This document shows positions 34,521 through 42,570 of a stretch of DNA of 48,965 nucleotides, in pieces. Numbering within the stretch: the stretch's first letter is position 1; each line of letters opens with the position of its first letter. The notes beneath the pieces were generated by a model. It saw nothing but the letters and a program-made list of their open reading frames with translations. It did not search any database and was not told the origin of the DNA. Source of the stretch: Lachnospiraceae bacterium (lineage in GTDB: Bacteria; Bacillota; Clostridia; Lachnospirales; Lachnospiraceae); contig BLLU01000008.1 of NCBI GenBank assembly GCA_011959105.1, forward strand, positions 1-48,965, read 5' to 3'. The position numbers were made by a program, and so were the translations under genes.

Positions 34521-36941
34521 ATGAGCAATATTGAAGTAAGAGATGGAAAAGTGATGATTGACGGAAAACCGGAGATTCTTATTTCCGGAGAGGTGCATTA
34601 CTACAGGTTAAAGAGGGAGGAGTGGCAGGATCGTCTGACAAAGCTGAAAGCGGCGGGCATGAATGCAGTGGCCTCCTATATCCCCTGGCTGTGCCATGAG
34701 GAGGAAGAGGGGGTATTCGACTTTGGCCAGGAGCGGGATAATCTGGACGTGGAAGCCTTCATAGAACTTTGCCGGGAAAATGGGCTCTATTTTATCGGCA
34801 GGCCGGGGCCCTTTATCATGGCGGAGATGAAGAACGAGGGCATTCCCTACTGGGTGGCCGAGCGCTATCCCCAGCTGGTTCCCACAGGCTGGGAGCACAA
34901 AACCGCGCCCACCAAAACCCTGGACTATCTGGCCCCGGATTTCCTGGCCTGTGTGGATAAATGGTATGCCCGGATCATGCCCATCCTGGCCCGGCATTTG
35001 ATTACGGAAGGCGGCAATGTGATCGCCTGCCAGTTGGACAACGAGATCGGCATGCTCTCCTGGGTGTCCAACACGCCGGATCTGACGGATGTGACGGTGC
35101 CGGACTTTGAGAGATGGCTGTCAGAGCGGATGGAAAGTACCGAACTGGAAAAAAGGTATCCTTTCATGACCTCGCTGCCCGGCGTCAGGAGAAAGGCTTA
35201 CGAGCAGCCCCAGGACGGTTATGCCCTGCAGCTGCACCGGGATCTTGGATGGTACATGCGCCGCAGATACGCCGAATATGCCATGGCTTTGAAAGAGATG
35301 GCGGGCAAGTACGGGATCAGGGGAATCCCCTTCCTGATCAATATTCACGGGACCGGCGGAGGGCGCGGCCACACATTCCCGGTGGGCATCAGCCAGCTGC
35401 TGGAGGCATATGGGCAGTCCGGGGACTTCTGGGCCGGGTCGGATATCTATTTGTCCGGTCTGCGCCTGCAGAATATGCAGGATCTGTACCTGATTCACTG
35501 CTACATGGAAGCGGTGAACCGACAGAATATGCCTCTGGCCAGCTTTGAGTTCCAGAGCGGAGAGGCGGACTATGACGAGAGCGGGAACGGAAGACTGGAC
35601 ATTGCCGATGCGGACTTCACTGCCAGGATGTGCATTGCCCAGGGAAATCGTCTGATCAATCATTATCTGTTCACCGGGGGCAGGAACATGCTGCTGAAAA
35701 AGCCCCGGAAAGACGGGAACAACCGAATTGCCATCACAGGTGAACGGCATGGCTTTACGGCGCCTGTGAACCCCGAGGGAAAGCTGAGTTATACCTATGA
35801 CAGAATCCGGCGGAATACCCGGGTGATGCTGGCAAATGCCGGGGCGCTGGCCTCCATGGAGGAAGAGCGGGACAATGTGATGGTGGGCTTTATTCCCGAT
35901 TACTTTATGACGGAGTATTGTTATCCGGGTTCCGGGAGGGAGAAAGAGATGGTGGAGCATCTCACCCGCTACCGCGTGGGAAGCGGATGGGATACCTTCG
36001 CGAAAATGCTGCTGCTGAACCATTACGCCTTTGGCGGGGTGAATCTCCAGGAGGACGGCGGCTGGATGAGGGAAAAAGCCGTGCTGTTGCTGCTCTCTGC
36101 GGATTACATGGACGCGGGCGTGCAGGAAAGGCTGTGCCGCTTCGTGGAAAACGGGGGAAGCCTGCTGCTGTATGGGCGCATGCCTGTGATGGATATGGAA
36201 GGAAGGCCCTGCACCATCCTGTCCCGGGGGCTGGGGATTCATGTGGCGGGAGAACTGAACGAGGGAATGCTTCCCAACCTGAGCGTGCAGCCCGAGGGCA
36301 TTTGGCGGGAATTCGCGGAGGTACGCGTGGGAGAGGCGCAGACCTTTGAGGCGGACGATGCGGAAGCGCTTCTGCGGGTGTCTGTAGTCGGCGGTCTGTG
36401 CAGCCTGATTACCCGGGCGGGGAAGGGCAGGGCGGCCATCATCGCCACCCATTATATCGGCAACCGTCAGGGGATCCGGCAGCTGATGGAGCATCTGGGA
36501 GCCTCCGGCAGGCTGACCGAAGACGCGGAATACGGCGGTATTTTTATGGATATCAACAAAAACGGGGAGGGTGAAAAATATCTTCATGTGCTCAATTTGG
36601 ATTTTTTTGCAAAAGAATGTAAAATATGCTATAATGATTGCAAATTATTTGAAGGCAGAAAAATTTGGCTGGGCGCGCGTGAAGGGCTGCTGTTACCGCT
36701 TTGTCTGAACATCCAGGGAGTGAAAATCCTTTATTCTACTGCGGAAGTGATTGAGGCTAAGCCCGGGTGTCTGACATTCCGTCTGTCCCAGAAGGAAGAC
36801 GTCATCGCCCTGGAGGGAACGGGACTGGGCGTTTCGGGAACTGCCTGCAGGATAGAAGAGAAGGAGGGAAAAACATATATCTACAGTCTGACGGACGGGA
36901 GAGCCGGAGACGAGACACTGGAGATCAAGGTGGAGCTGTGA
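34521..36941 (+). CDS. GH35-like glycosidase or glycosyltransferase
   Basis: Cytosolic enzyme of 806 residues with a GH35-type TIM barrel (about 1-350). SGEVHYYRLKREEWQDRL is the usual N-terminal start. CQLDNEIG carries the likely acid/base E175, with Asp instead of Glu in the common ENE triad. FEFQSGE (E343 candidate) may carry the nucleophile. A glutamine-amidotransferase-like region follows (about 480-680: KAVLLLLSADYMDAG, RFVENGGSLLLYGRMPVMD), then a C-terminal beta region. No signal peptide. Family members are usually beta-galactosidases, but a GH35-related protein from Ignavibacterium has been described (from memory) as acting on beta-1,2-glucosidic bonds, and that would fit this locus better. 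Confidence 0.75.
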   Translation: MSNIEVRDGKVMIDGKPEILISGEVHYYRLKREEWQDRLTKLKAAGMNAVASYIPWLCHEEEEGVFDFGQERDNLDVEAFIELCRENGLYFIGRPGPFIMAEMKNEGIPYWVAERYPQLVPTGWEHKTAPTKTLDYLAPDFLACVDKWYARIMPILARHLITEGGNVIACQLDNEIGMLSWVSNTPDLTDVTVPDFERWLSERMESTELEKRYPFMTSLPGVRRKAYEQPQDGYALQLHRDLGWYMRRRYAEYAMALKEMAGKYGIRGIPFLINIHGTGGGRGHTFPVGISQLLEAYGQSGDFWAGSDIYLSGLRLQNMQDLYLIHCYMEAVNRQNMPLASFEFQSGEADYDESGNGRLDIADADFTARMCIAQGNRLINHYLFTGGRNMLLKKPRKDGNNRIAITGERHGFTAPVNPEGKLSYTYDRIRRNTRVMLANAGALASMEEERDNVMVGFIPDYFMTEYCYPGSGREKEMVEHLTRYRVGSGWDTFAKMLLLNHYAFGGVNLQEDGGWMREKAVLLLLSADYMDAGVQERLCRFVENGGSLLLYGRMPVMDMEGRPCTILSRGLGIHVAGELNEGMLPNLSVQPEGIWREFAEVRVGEAQTFEADDAEALLRVSVVGGLCSLITRAGKGRAAIIATHYIGNRQGIRQLMEHLGASGRLTEDAEYGGIFMDINKNGEGEKYLHVLNLDFFAKECKICYNDCKLFEGRKIWLGAREGLLLPLCLNIQGVKILYSTAEVIEAKPGCLTFRLSQKEDVIALEGTGLGVSGTACRIEEKEGKTYIYSLTDGRAGDETLEIKVEL
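36607..36635 (+). promoter_or_regulatory. Possible promoter inside the GH35-like gene
   Basis: TTGCAA (36607-36612), 17 bases, then TATAAT (36630-36635) with a TG extension, in an unusually AT-rich patch near the 3' end of the gene. It lies about 330 bases before the LacI gene and could give the regulator its own transcription. Confidence 0.45.
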
Positions 36942-36963
36942 CGGCGGATATATGTAAACGGAT

Positions 36964-37959
36964 ATGGCAGTGACAATCAAGGATGTGGCGGAGGCGGCGG
37001 GCGTTTCCATCTCAACGGTATCTTATACCTTAAACAACACGGGGCCGGTGAGCGAGGAAAAAAAGCAGAGGATCCTGGAGGCTGTCAAGGCTCTGGGCTA
37101 TGTGCCAAACGGTATGGCCAAGAGCCTGAAGAGCCGGAAGAACGGGTTTATAGGCTATTTTGCCCATTCCCTGTACGGCGTTGTATACGGCGAGGTATTG
37201 CGGGGGATCGAGAATGAAATGGACAGAAACGGCCAGGAGATGATCGCGGCAAAGTGCGGCCCCATGCAGGATATCACCCACATAAGCCGGCTCCTGATGG
37301 AGAGGATGGTGGACGGAGCCATTATCTTCTCGGAGATGATCGCCAACGAGCAGGTGAATCTGCTGGCCAATGCCCGCTGTCCGGTGGTGGTGCTGGACCG
37401 GGAACTGGAGGGCCCCTTTGTCTCTTCCGTTCTGATTAACAACGAGGACAGCGCGTTCCGGGTGGGTGAATATATTCACAGCCTGGACCTGAAGCGGGTG
37501 GCCTGTCTCACAGGCAGAGGATTTGACGGGGAACGCCGGCTGCTGGGTTTTAAACAGGCAGCGGAGGTTTTTCAGCTGGACTGCCCGCCGAACTGGTGTA
37601 TCGACGCCGGCTGGGACGAGAAAGAGGCATATCAGAAGACCATAGAATTTATCCGGGGAGGCCAGCGGCCGGAGGTTATCTTCGCCTTCAACGACGAGAT
37701 GGCCATCGGATGCATCCGGGCCCTCCAGGATATGCTGCTGAAGGTGCCCGAAGACATCTCCGTCATCGGCATGGACGATATAGACCGAAGCGCCCTTACC
37801 AATCCCAGCCTCACCACGGTACACCGGCCCCTCTGCGAACTGGGAGAGATTGCCGCGGGCGCTCTGCTGGGGATGATGAGGGGGGAGGAGAGCCGGAAGA
37901 TTATACTGCCCACATCTTTGATTCAACGGGAAAGCTGTATAAAAAACTGGGCCAAATAA
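36964..37959 (+). CDS. LacI-family transcriptional regulator
   Basis: Sugar-responsive repressor of 331 residues. The helix-turn-helix is at residues 3-25 (TIKDVAEAAGVSISTVSYTLN), the hinge helix at about 47-58 (VPNGMAKSLKSRK), and the periplasmic-binding-protein-like ligand domain fills the rest (LINNEDSAFRVGEYI, VIFAFNDEMAIGCIRAL, ISVIGMDDIDRSALTNPSLTTV). The ribosome site is weak. It lies between the GH35-like and GH3 genes. The perfect palindrome TAGAAACGTTTCTA at 17125 in front of the locus is its most plausible target, with a beta-1,2-glucooligosaccharide such as sophorose as a possible inducer; both are inference. Confidence 0.92.
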   Translation: MAVTIKDVAEAAGVSISTVSYTLNNTGPVSEEKKQRILEAVKALGYVPNGMAKSLKSRKNGFIGYFAHSLYGVVYGEVLRGIENEMDRNGQEMIAAKCGPMQDITHISRLLMERMVDGAIIFSEMIANEQVNLLANARCPVVVLDRELEGPFVSSVLINNEDSAFRVGEYIHSLDLKRVACLTGRGFDGERRLLGFKQAAEVFQLDCPPNWCIDAGWDEKEAYQKTIEFIRGGQRPEVIFAFNDEMAIGCIRALQDMLLKVPEDISVIGMDDIDRSALTNPSLTTVHRPLCELGEIAAGALLGMMRGEESRKIILPTSLIQRESCIKNWAK

Positions 37960-37981
37960 GGCCGACAGGAGTATAAAAGAC

Positions 37982-40144
37982 ATGGATAGAAAACATATAT
38001 TGGATCTGGTGGCGGATATGAGCCTGGAGGAAAAGGCGATGCAGATGACCCAGCTTTCGCCGGACCTGCTCTATCAGCTGACGCCCACCAATCTCACGGG
38101 CCCTCTGCGGGTGTGGAAGTTCAGCGACGAGGCGCTTTGGAAAACCGGGTCGGTGCTGGGACCGCTGGGAGCGGCGTTCCTGAAAAAACTGCAGAAGGAC
38201 TATCTGGCAAAATCCAGGCAGCAGATCCCTCTGCTTTTTATGACCGATGTGATACATGGGTATGTGACCATTATGCCCATTCCCCTGGCACAGGGATGTA
38301 CCTTTGACCCCGATCTGACGGAGGAAGCGGCGGCGGCGGTGGCCAGGGAAGCGGCGGCTTCGGGACTGCATGTGACTTTTTCCCCCATGGCGGATCTGGT
38401 CAGGGATCCCCGCTGGGGCAGGGTGATGGAATCCAGCGGTGAAGATCCTTATCTCAACGGGCAGATCGCGGCGGCCACCATCCGGGGATACCAGGGCAAG
38501 GACCCCCGGGAAAAGGGAAGAATAGCCTCCTGCGTAAAGCATTTTGCCGCATATGGGCAGCCGGAGGGGGGCAGGGAATACAATACGGTGGATATGTCCC
38601 GGGGGGTTTTGAGAGATTTCTACCTGCCGGCTTACCGGGAGGCCATAGAGGCGGGAGCGGCAATGGTGATGTCCTCCTTCAATACGGTGGAAAGGGTTCC
38701 GGCCACCTGCTCCAGATTTCTTCTGCGCAGGGTTCTGCGGGAGGAGTGGGGATTTGAGGGAGTGGTGATCTCCGATTATTCCGCAGTGGAGGAATTGATG
38801 AACCATTCGGTGGCCTGCGACGATATGGAGGCAGGGGAGAAATGTGTCCATGCGGGTTTGGACATAGAGATGATGTCCGGCGTCTATGCGGGAACCCTGC
38901 AGCAGCTGCTGGATCAGGGCAGGATTACCCGGGAGGAGATCAACGAATGCGTGACGCGCATTCTGGAACTGAAAAACCGGATGGGTCTCTTTGAAAATCC
39001 CTTCAAGGATGCGGACGAGGAAGAGGAAGAGAGGCTGCTGTACTGCCCGGAGCATTTGGAACTGGCCAGACGCTTTGCCAGGGAGAGCATGGTGCTTCTC
39101 AAAAACCAGGGCGTGCTTCCCGTCTCCAGGGGACGGATCGGTCTGGCCGGCCCCTTCAGCGACACGGGCAATATTCTGGGAGGCTGGCACTGTGAAGGAA
39201 AGCCCGACAGGACACAGACCCTGCTGCAGGCGCTGAAGGCCCAGTGGGGAGAAGGGCTGGAAACGGCCATGACAGAGCATTTTATCCACGGGGAAGCAGA
39301 TGTGCCGGACCGGGTGGAAGAGGCGGTGGAACGGCTGCGGGATTGCGATATATGCATTGCTGCCGTGGGCGAGCCGGAATGGGATACGGGAGAGGCCACC
39401 AGCCGGACCAATCTGAGACTCACTCCCAATCAGGAGAAACTCATTCATGCTCTGCATGGGGCGGGCAAGAAGGTGGTGGCAGTGCTTTTCTCCGGAAGGC
39501 CGCTGGATATCGCGCCGGTGCTGCAGGACTGCGATGCCGTTCTGCAGGCATGGTTTCCGGGAAGCGCCGGGGCTGCTGCGGCGGTGGATCTTCTGTTGGG
39601 GAAATACAATCCTTCAGGACATCTGAGCATGAGTTTCCCCAGAAACACGGGGCAGATACCGGTGTATTACAATCACTATGAGACGGGGCGGCCGGAGACG
39701 GAAAAGGAGAACCATTATACCTCCCGCTATCTGGACTGTGCCAACAGTCCGCTGTTCCCCTTTGGGTATGGTCTCAGCTATACCACCTTCACATGCGGGG
39801 AGATGAAAGTCTCGGAGGATCTGGGTAAGGTTTCCGTCCGGGTCAGAAATACGGGAGAGCGCAGCGGTGAAACAGTGGTCCAGATGTATATCAGGGATGT
39901 GTCCGCCAGTGTGGTGCGTCCGGTGATGGAACTGAAAGCCTTCCGCAGGATCTCTCTGGAGCCGGGGGAGGAAGCGCAGGTGGAATTCTCCGTCACCAAA
40001 GAGATGTTGTCCTTTTATAATGAGGAAGAAAAGTGGGTATGGGAGCCGGGGGCCTTTGACCTGATGGTGGGCCTGGACTCCGAACATGTGGAGAGAGAAA
40101 GGATTTTTATTCCTGCAGGGACAGGAGAACAGGAGGCGCTATGA
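37982..40144 (+). CDS. GH3 beta-glucosidase (BglX-like)
   Basis: Retaining beta-glucosidase of 720 residues, cytosolic (no signal peptide). The N-terminal GH3 barrel includes FMTDVIHGY, GRVMESSGEDPYLNG, SCVKHFAAYG and the nucleophile D265 in VISDYSAVEEL. The alpha/beta domain contains GEPEWDTGEATSRTNLRL, and a fibronectin-III-like domain ends the protein (VSVRVRNTGERSGETVVQMYI). In the beta-1,2-glucan setting it would hydrolyse sophorose or the short oligosaccharides left by the phosphorylase. GH3 enzymes are often found beside such phosphorylases, as in the Listeria locus. It shares a 4-base overlap with the next gene. Confidence 0.9.
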   Translation: MDRKHILDLVADMSLEEKAMQMTQLSPDLLYQLTPTNLTGPLRVWKFSDEALWKTGSVLGPLGAAFLKKLQKDYLAKSRQQIPLLFMTDVIHGYVTIMPIPLAQGCTFDPDLTEEAAAAVAREAAASGLHVTFSPMADLVRDPRWGRVMESSGEDPYLNGQIAAATIRGYQGKDPREKGRIASCVKHFAAYGQPEGGREYNTVDMSRGVLRDFYLPAYREAIEAGAAMVMSSFNTVERVPATCSRFLLRRVLREEWGFEGVVISDYSAVEELMNHSVACDDMEAGEKCVHAGLDIEMMSGVYAGTLQQLLDQGRITREEINECVTRILELKNRMGLFENPFKDADEEEEERLLYCPEHLELARRFARESMVLLKNQGVLPVSRGRIGLAGPFSDTGNILGGWHCEGKPDRTQTLLQALKAQWGEGLETAMTEHFIHGEADVPDRVEEAVERLRDCDICIAAVGEPEWDTGEATSRTNLRLTPNQEKLIHALHGAGKKVVAVLFSGRPLDIAPVLQDCDAVLQAWFPGSAGAAAAVDLLLGKYNPSGHLSMSFPRNTGQIPVYYNHYETGRPETEKENHYTSRYLDCANSPLFPFGYGLSYTTFTCGEMKVSEDLGKVSVRVRNTGERSGETVVQMYIRDVSASVVRPVMELKAFRRISLEPGEEAQVEFSVTKEMLSFYNEEEKWVWEPGAFDLMVGLDSEHVERERIFIPAGTGEQEAL

Positions 40145-41352
40145 TACAGGAGTGGGAAAATAAGGCGGCCGGTAAGATTCTGGAAGAAGAGGAGAAGCGG
40201 TGTTTTGATTTCTTCTGGAACGAGGTAAGCGAATCGGAAAAGAGTTACGGCCTGATCCGGGACAATGATGTGGAGCGGGATATGTGCTCCATCGCCTCCG
40301 TGGGGTATGGCCTGGCCGGGCTGGCAGTGGGCGTGGAGCGGGGATATGTGACCAGGGAGGAAGCGGAACAGCGCGCCATAGGCACCCTTGTCACATTGAA
40401 GGAAAAGACCGAGAGAGTCCATGGATTCTTTTATCATTTCCTGCATATGGAGGACGCTTCCCGCTACGGGAAATCGGAAGTCTCCGTCATCGACACGGCG
40501 CTGCTGCTCATGGGCGGCCTGGTGGCCGGGGAATATTTTGGCGGCCGGTGCCGGGAACTGTGGGAAGAACTGTATGCGGAGGTTGACTGGGAGTGGTATC
40601 GGGATCCTCAAAGTAACCGTTTCTATATGGGATATAATGAGAGGGAAGGCCATTTCGGACACTGGGACCATTATGCGGAACAGTTTATCATGTATTTCCT
40701 GGGGGTTGCCGCGCCGAAGCATCCTGTGGATCCGTCCATTTTTTATGACTGCCCCCTGTATTGTGACGCTTATAAGGACAGCGGCCTGATCTACCACAGC
40801 CATTGCGGGGGCCTGTTTGTCTATCAGTTTTCCCATGCCTTCCTGAATCTGAAGGGAAAGAAGGACCGCCGGGGGATTGACTGGTTTGAGAATTCGGTGC
40901 GCGCCACAAAGGCCAACAGACAGTACTGTATTGACAATCCTCCCCGGAGGAAAACCTACCATCGGAACGCCTGGGGGATGACTGCCTGCATGACGCCCCA
41001 TGGCTATTCGGGGGCCCAGGGTGCCTGGCCCTGCTTTGGCAACCGGGTAAATGAGGCGGACGGAACCATCCCTCCCTGCGGCGCCATCGGCTCTCTGCCC
41101 TTTTGCCCCAAGGAGGTCATGGAGGCGGCCCAGCATTATGCTTCCTACCCGCAGCTGCGGGGGAAATACGGCTTCCTGGACGCGTTTAATCTGGATGTGC
41201 AGCCGGTGTGGTTCGCTGACAGATATATCGGCATTGACAAGGGAATCAGCCTGCTGATGCTGGAAAATTACCGCTCGGATCTGATCTGGAGACTGACGGA
41301 CGGAAACAAATTTATACAAAAGGCATTTGAACTGCTTGAGATTGCCCCCTGA
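40141..41352 (+). CDS. Cytosolic glycoamylase-domain (PF10091, GH144-like) protein
   Basis: A 403-residue single-domain protein without a signal peptide, paralogous to the exported lipoprotein at 20545. Shared blocks are CFDFFWNEVSESEKSYGLI, VSVIDTALLLMGGLVAGEYF, HWDHYAEQFIMYFL, IYHSHCGGLFVYQFSHAF, NAWGMTACMTPHGYSGAQG and YIGIDKGISLLMLENYRSD. The start overlaps the GH3 stop (ATGA), with AGGAGG upstream, so it is co-translated with that glucosidase. It may trim imported oligosaccharides, for example to sophorose units, inside the cell. The last gene of the locus; a terminator candidate follows. Confidence 0.8.
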   Translation: MIQEWENKAAGKILEEEEKRCFDFFWNEVSESEKSYGLIRDNDVERDMCSIASVGYGLAGLAVGVERGYVTREEAEQRAIGTLVTLKEKTERVHGFFYHFLHMEDASRYGKSEVSVIDTALLLMGGLVAGEYFGGRCRELWEELYAEVDWEWYRDPQSNRFYMGYNEREGHFGHWDHYAEQFIMYFLGVAAPKHPVDPSIFYDCPLYCDAYKDSGLIYHSHCGGLFVYQFSHAFLNLKGKKDRRGIDWFENSVRATKANRQYCIDNPPRRKTYHRNAWGMTACMTPHGYSGAQGAWPCFGNRVNEADGTIPPCGAIGSLPFCPKEVMEAAQHYASYPQLRGKYGFLDAFNLDVQPVWFADRYIGIDKGISLLMLENYRSDLIWRLTDGNKFIQKAFELLEIAP

Positions 41353-41403
41353 CAGAAGGCCATGGTGCTTCCTTCCTGTCTCCGGCATCTGACTCAGGCT
41401 GCT

Positions 41404-41458
41404 GCCGTTCCCATGGGTTCGGATTTATATCTGGGCCGGTGGGGACGGCTCTTTTTTT
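41404..41458 (+). terminator. Terminator at the end of the beta-1,2-glucan locus
   Basis: GCCGTTCCC (41404-41412) and GGGGACGGC (41441-41449) can pair over 9 positions (one G-T pair) around a 28-base loop, followed by TCTTTTTTT. The loop is long but the T-run is good. Confidence 0.6.
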
Positions 41459-41505
41459 CCAACCGCAGGTTGGACAGGAGAAGACAGCCTCCAAATACCG
41501 CTCCA

Positions 41506-41534
41506 TTGTCCACGGCCCCGGTTCATGCTATGAT
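41506..41534 (+). promoter_or_regulatory. Promoter of the XRE gene at 41579
   Basis: TTGTCC (41506-41511), 17 bases and TATGAT (41529-41534), with a TG one base before the -10. Confidence 0.55.
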
Positions 41535-41578
41535 GTGGATGTGATCACAAAACAGTATTGAGAAAAGAGGGAAAAAAT

Positions 41579-42385
41579 ATGGATCATATGGAAAATATCA
41601 TAAACAGGGAGGCAGCGGGGGAACTGCGCTGCGGGGAACAGTTGGCATTTCTGCGCAGAGAGATGGGGATTACCCAGGAGCAGCTTGCGCAGGCCATGGG
41701 CGTGACCAATCAGGCTGTGTCCAAATGGGAGAGCGGTCAAAGTTATCCGGACATCACCTTGCTGCCCCGGCTGGCAGCTTATTTCCGGGTGACGGTGGAT
41801 GAACTTCTGGGAGTGGCAAAGCCTCAAAATATACGGAATATTTATCTGGAGATCAAGGAATTGTTTCAGGTGACGCCGCAGGAGGAATGCTTTTCCCTGG
41901 CCTTCCGGCTGGCAACGCTGCTGCATGAGGGGGCAGTCTCCGGAGGATATAAGGGGTATCTGCCCTGGGAGGCGGGTCAATACGGCCTGGACAAAGAGCC
42001 CTGTAAATGGGGGCTGTCCATTTGCTCCGAGCCGGAGGGGGCCACGGCACATATTCGGAACGGCATCTTTTTTGCGGATCAGAAGTATTATCAATCCATG
42101 AGCAGGGGAGATATGGCGGCAATCTGTGAGACTCTTCAGACGCTGGGGGACATAAAGGTGCTTAAAACCCTGTATGCCCTGTATGAATTGACTGTGGCGG
42201 ATTTTGAAAATCTGTATGCCTCCCCGGAGGAGATTGCCCGTCGGGCGCGCTTGCCCGAGGAGACGGTGCGCCAATGCCTGCAGCTGCTGTGGGTGCAGGA
42301 GCATGAGATAAACGAGGGTCTGTACCGCCTCCAGGGTCCTTACATGCATCTGCCTGCTCTGCTGCAGATGTTTTTAGAGGCCTGA
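41579..42385 (+). CDS. XRE-family transcriptional regulator
   Basis: Regulator of 268 residues. The helix-turn-helix (about residues 20-75) reads QLAFLRREMGITQEQLAQAM then VTNQAVSKWESGQSYPDITLLPRL and LLGVA. The C-terminal part has no clear domain; it includes a second helix-turn-helix-like segment near the end (SPEEIARRARLPEETVRQCLQLL), as if it were a winged sensor. The ATG at 41579 follows AGAGGG; a TTG at 41558 is in frame but overlaps the ribosome site. It has its own promoter and follows a terminator, so it is probably not part of the glucan operon. Target unknown. Confidence 0.85.
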   Translation: MDHMENIINREAAGELRCGEQLAFLRREMGITQEQLAQAMGVTNQAVSKWESGQSYPDITLLPRLAAYFRVTVDELLGVAKPQNIRNIYLEIKELFQVTPQEECFSLAFRLATLLHEGAVSGGYKGYLPWEAGQYGLDKEPCKWGLSICSEPEGATAHIRNGIFFADQKYYQSMSRGDMAAICETLQTLGDIKVLKTLYALYELTVADFENLYASPEEIARRARLPEETVRQCLQLLWVQEHEINEGLYRLQGPYMHLPALLQMFLEA

Positions 42386-42447
42386 ATGGGATAATTCCCC
42401 CGGGATTGTCCGATACTGTATATATAAACAGGCGCAGGACATGAGAA

Positions 42448-42484
42448 GGGGCATTGCAGATCCCAGGTGTTTTCGTGATGCCCC
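42448..42484 (+). other. Hairpin upstream of the YyaL gene
   Basis: GGGGCAT (42448-42454) and ATGCCCC (42478-42484) form a perfect 7-bp stem in the 185-base gap before the YyaL gene. No T-run follows. No clear promoter was found in this gap. Confidence 0.35.
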
Positions 42485-42570
42485 GGGGGTCCTTCGGTCA
42501 GGAAATGAAGAAAGGCTGAATAAAATGCGTATTCAACGATTGATTTGAGTGCGCACAGATAGGTGTAAAT

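Noticed and set aside
35121..36587. Minus-strand open frame of 488 codons opposite the GH35-like gene
   Set aside because: Antisense shadow without ribosome site or domain.
37901..39457. Minus-strand open frame of 518 codons opposite the GH3 gene
   Set aside because: Antisense shadow of a well-supported GH3 enzyme, rich in His, Gln and Pro with no recognisable fold.
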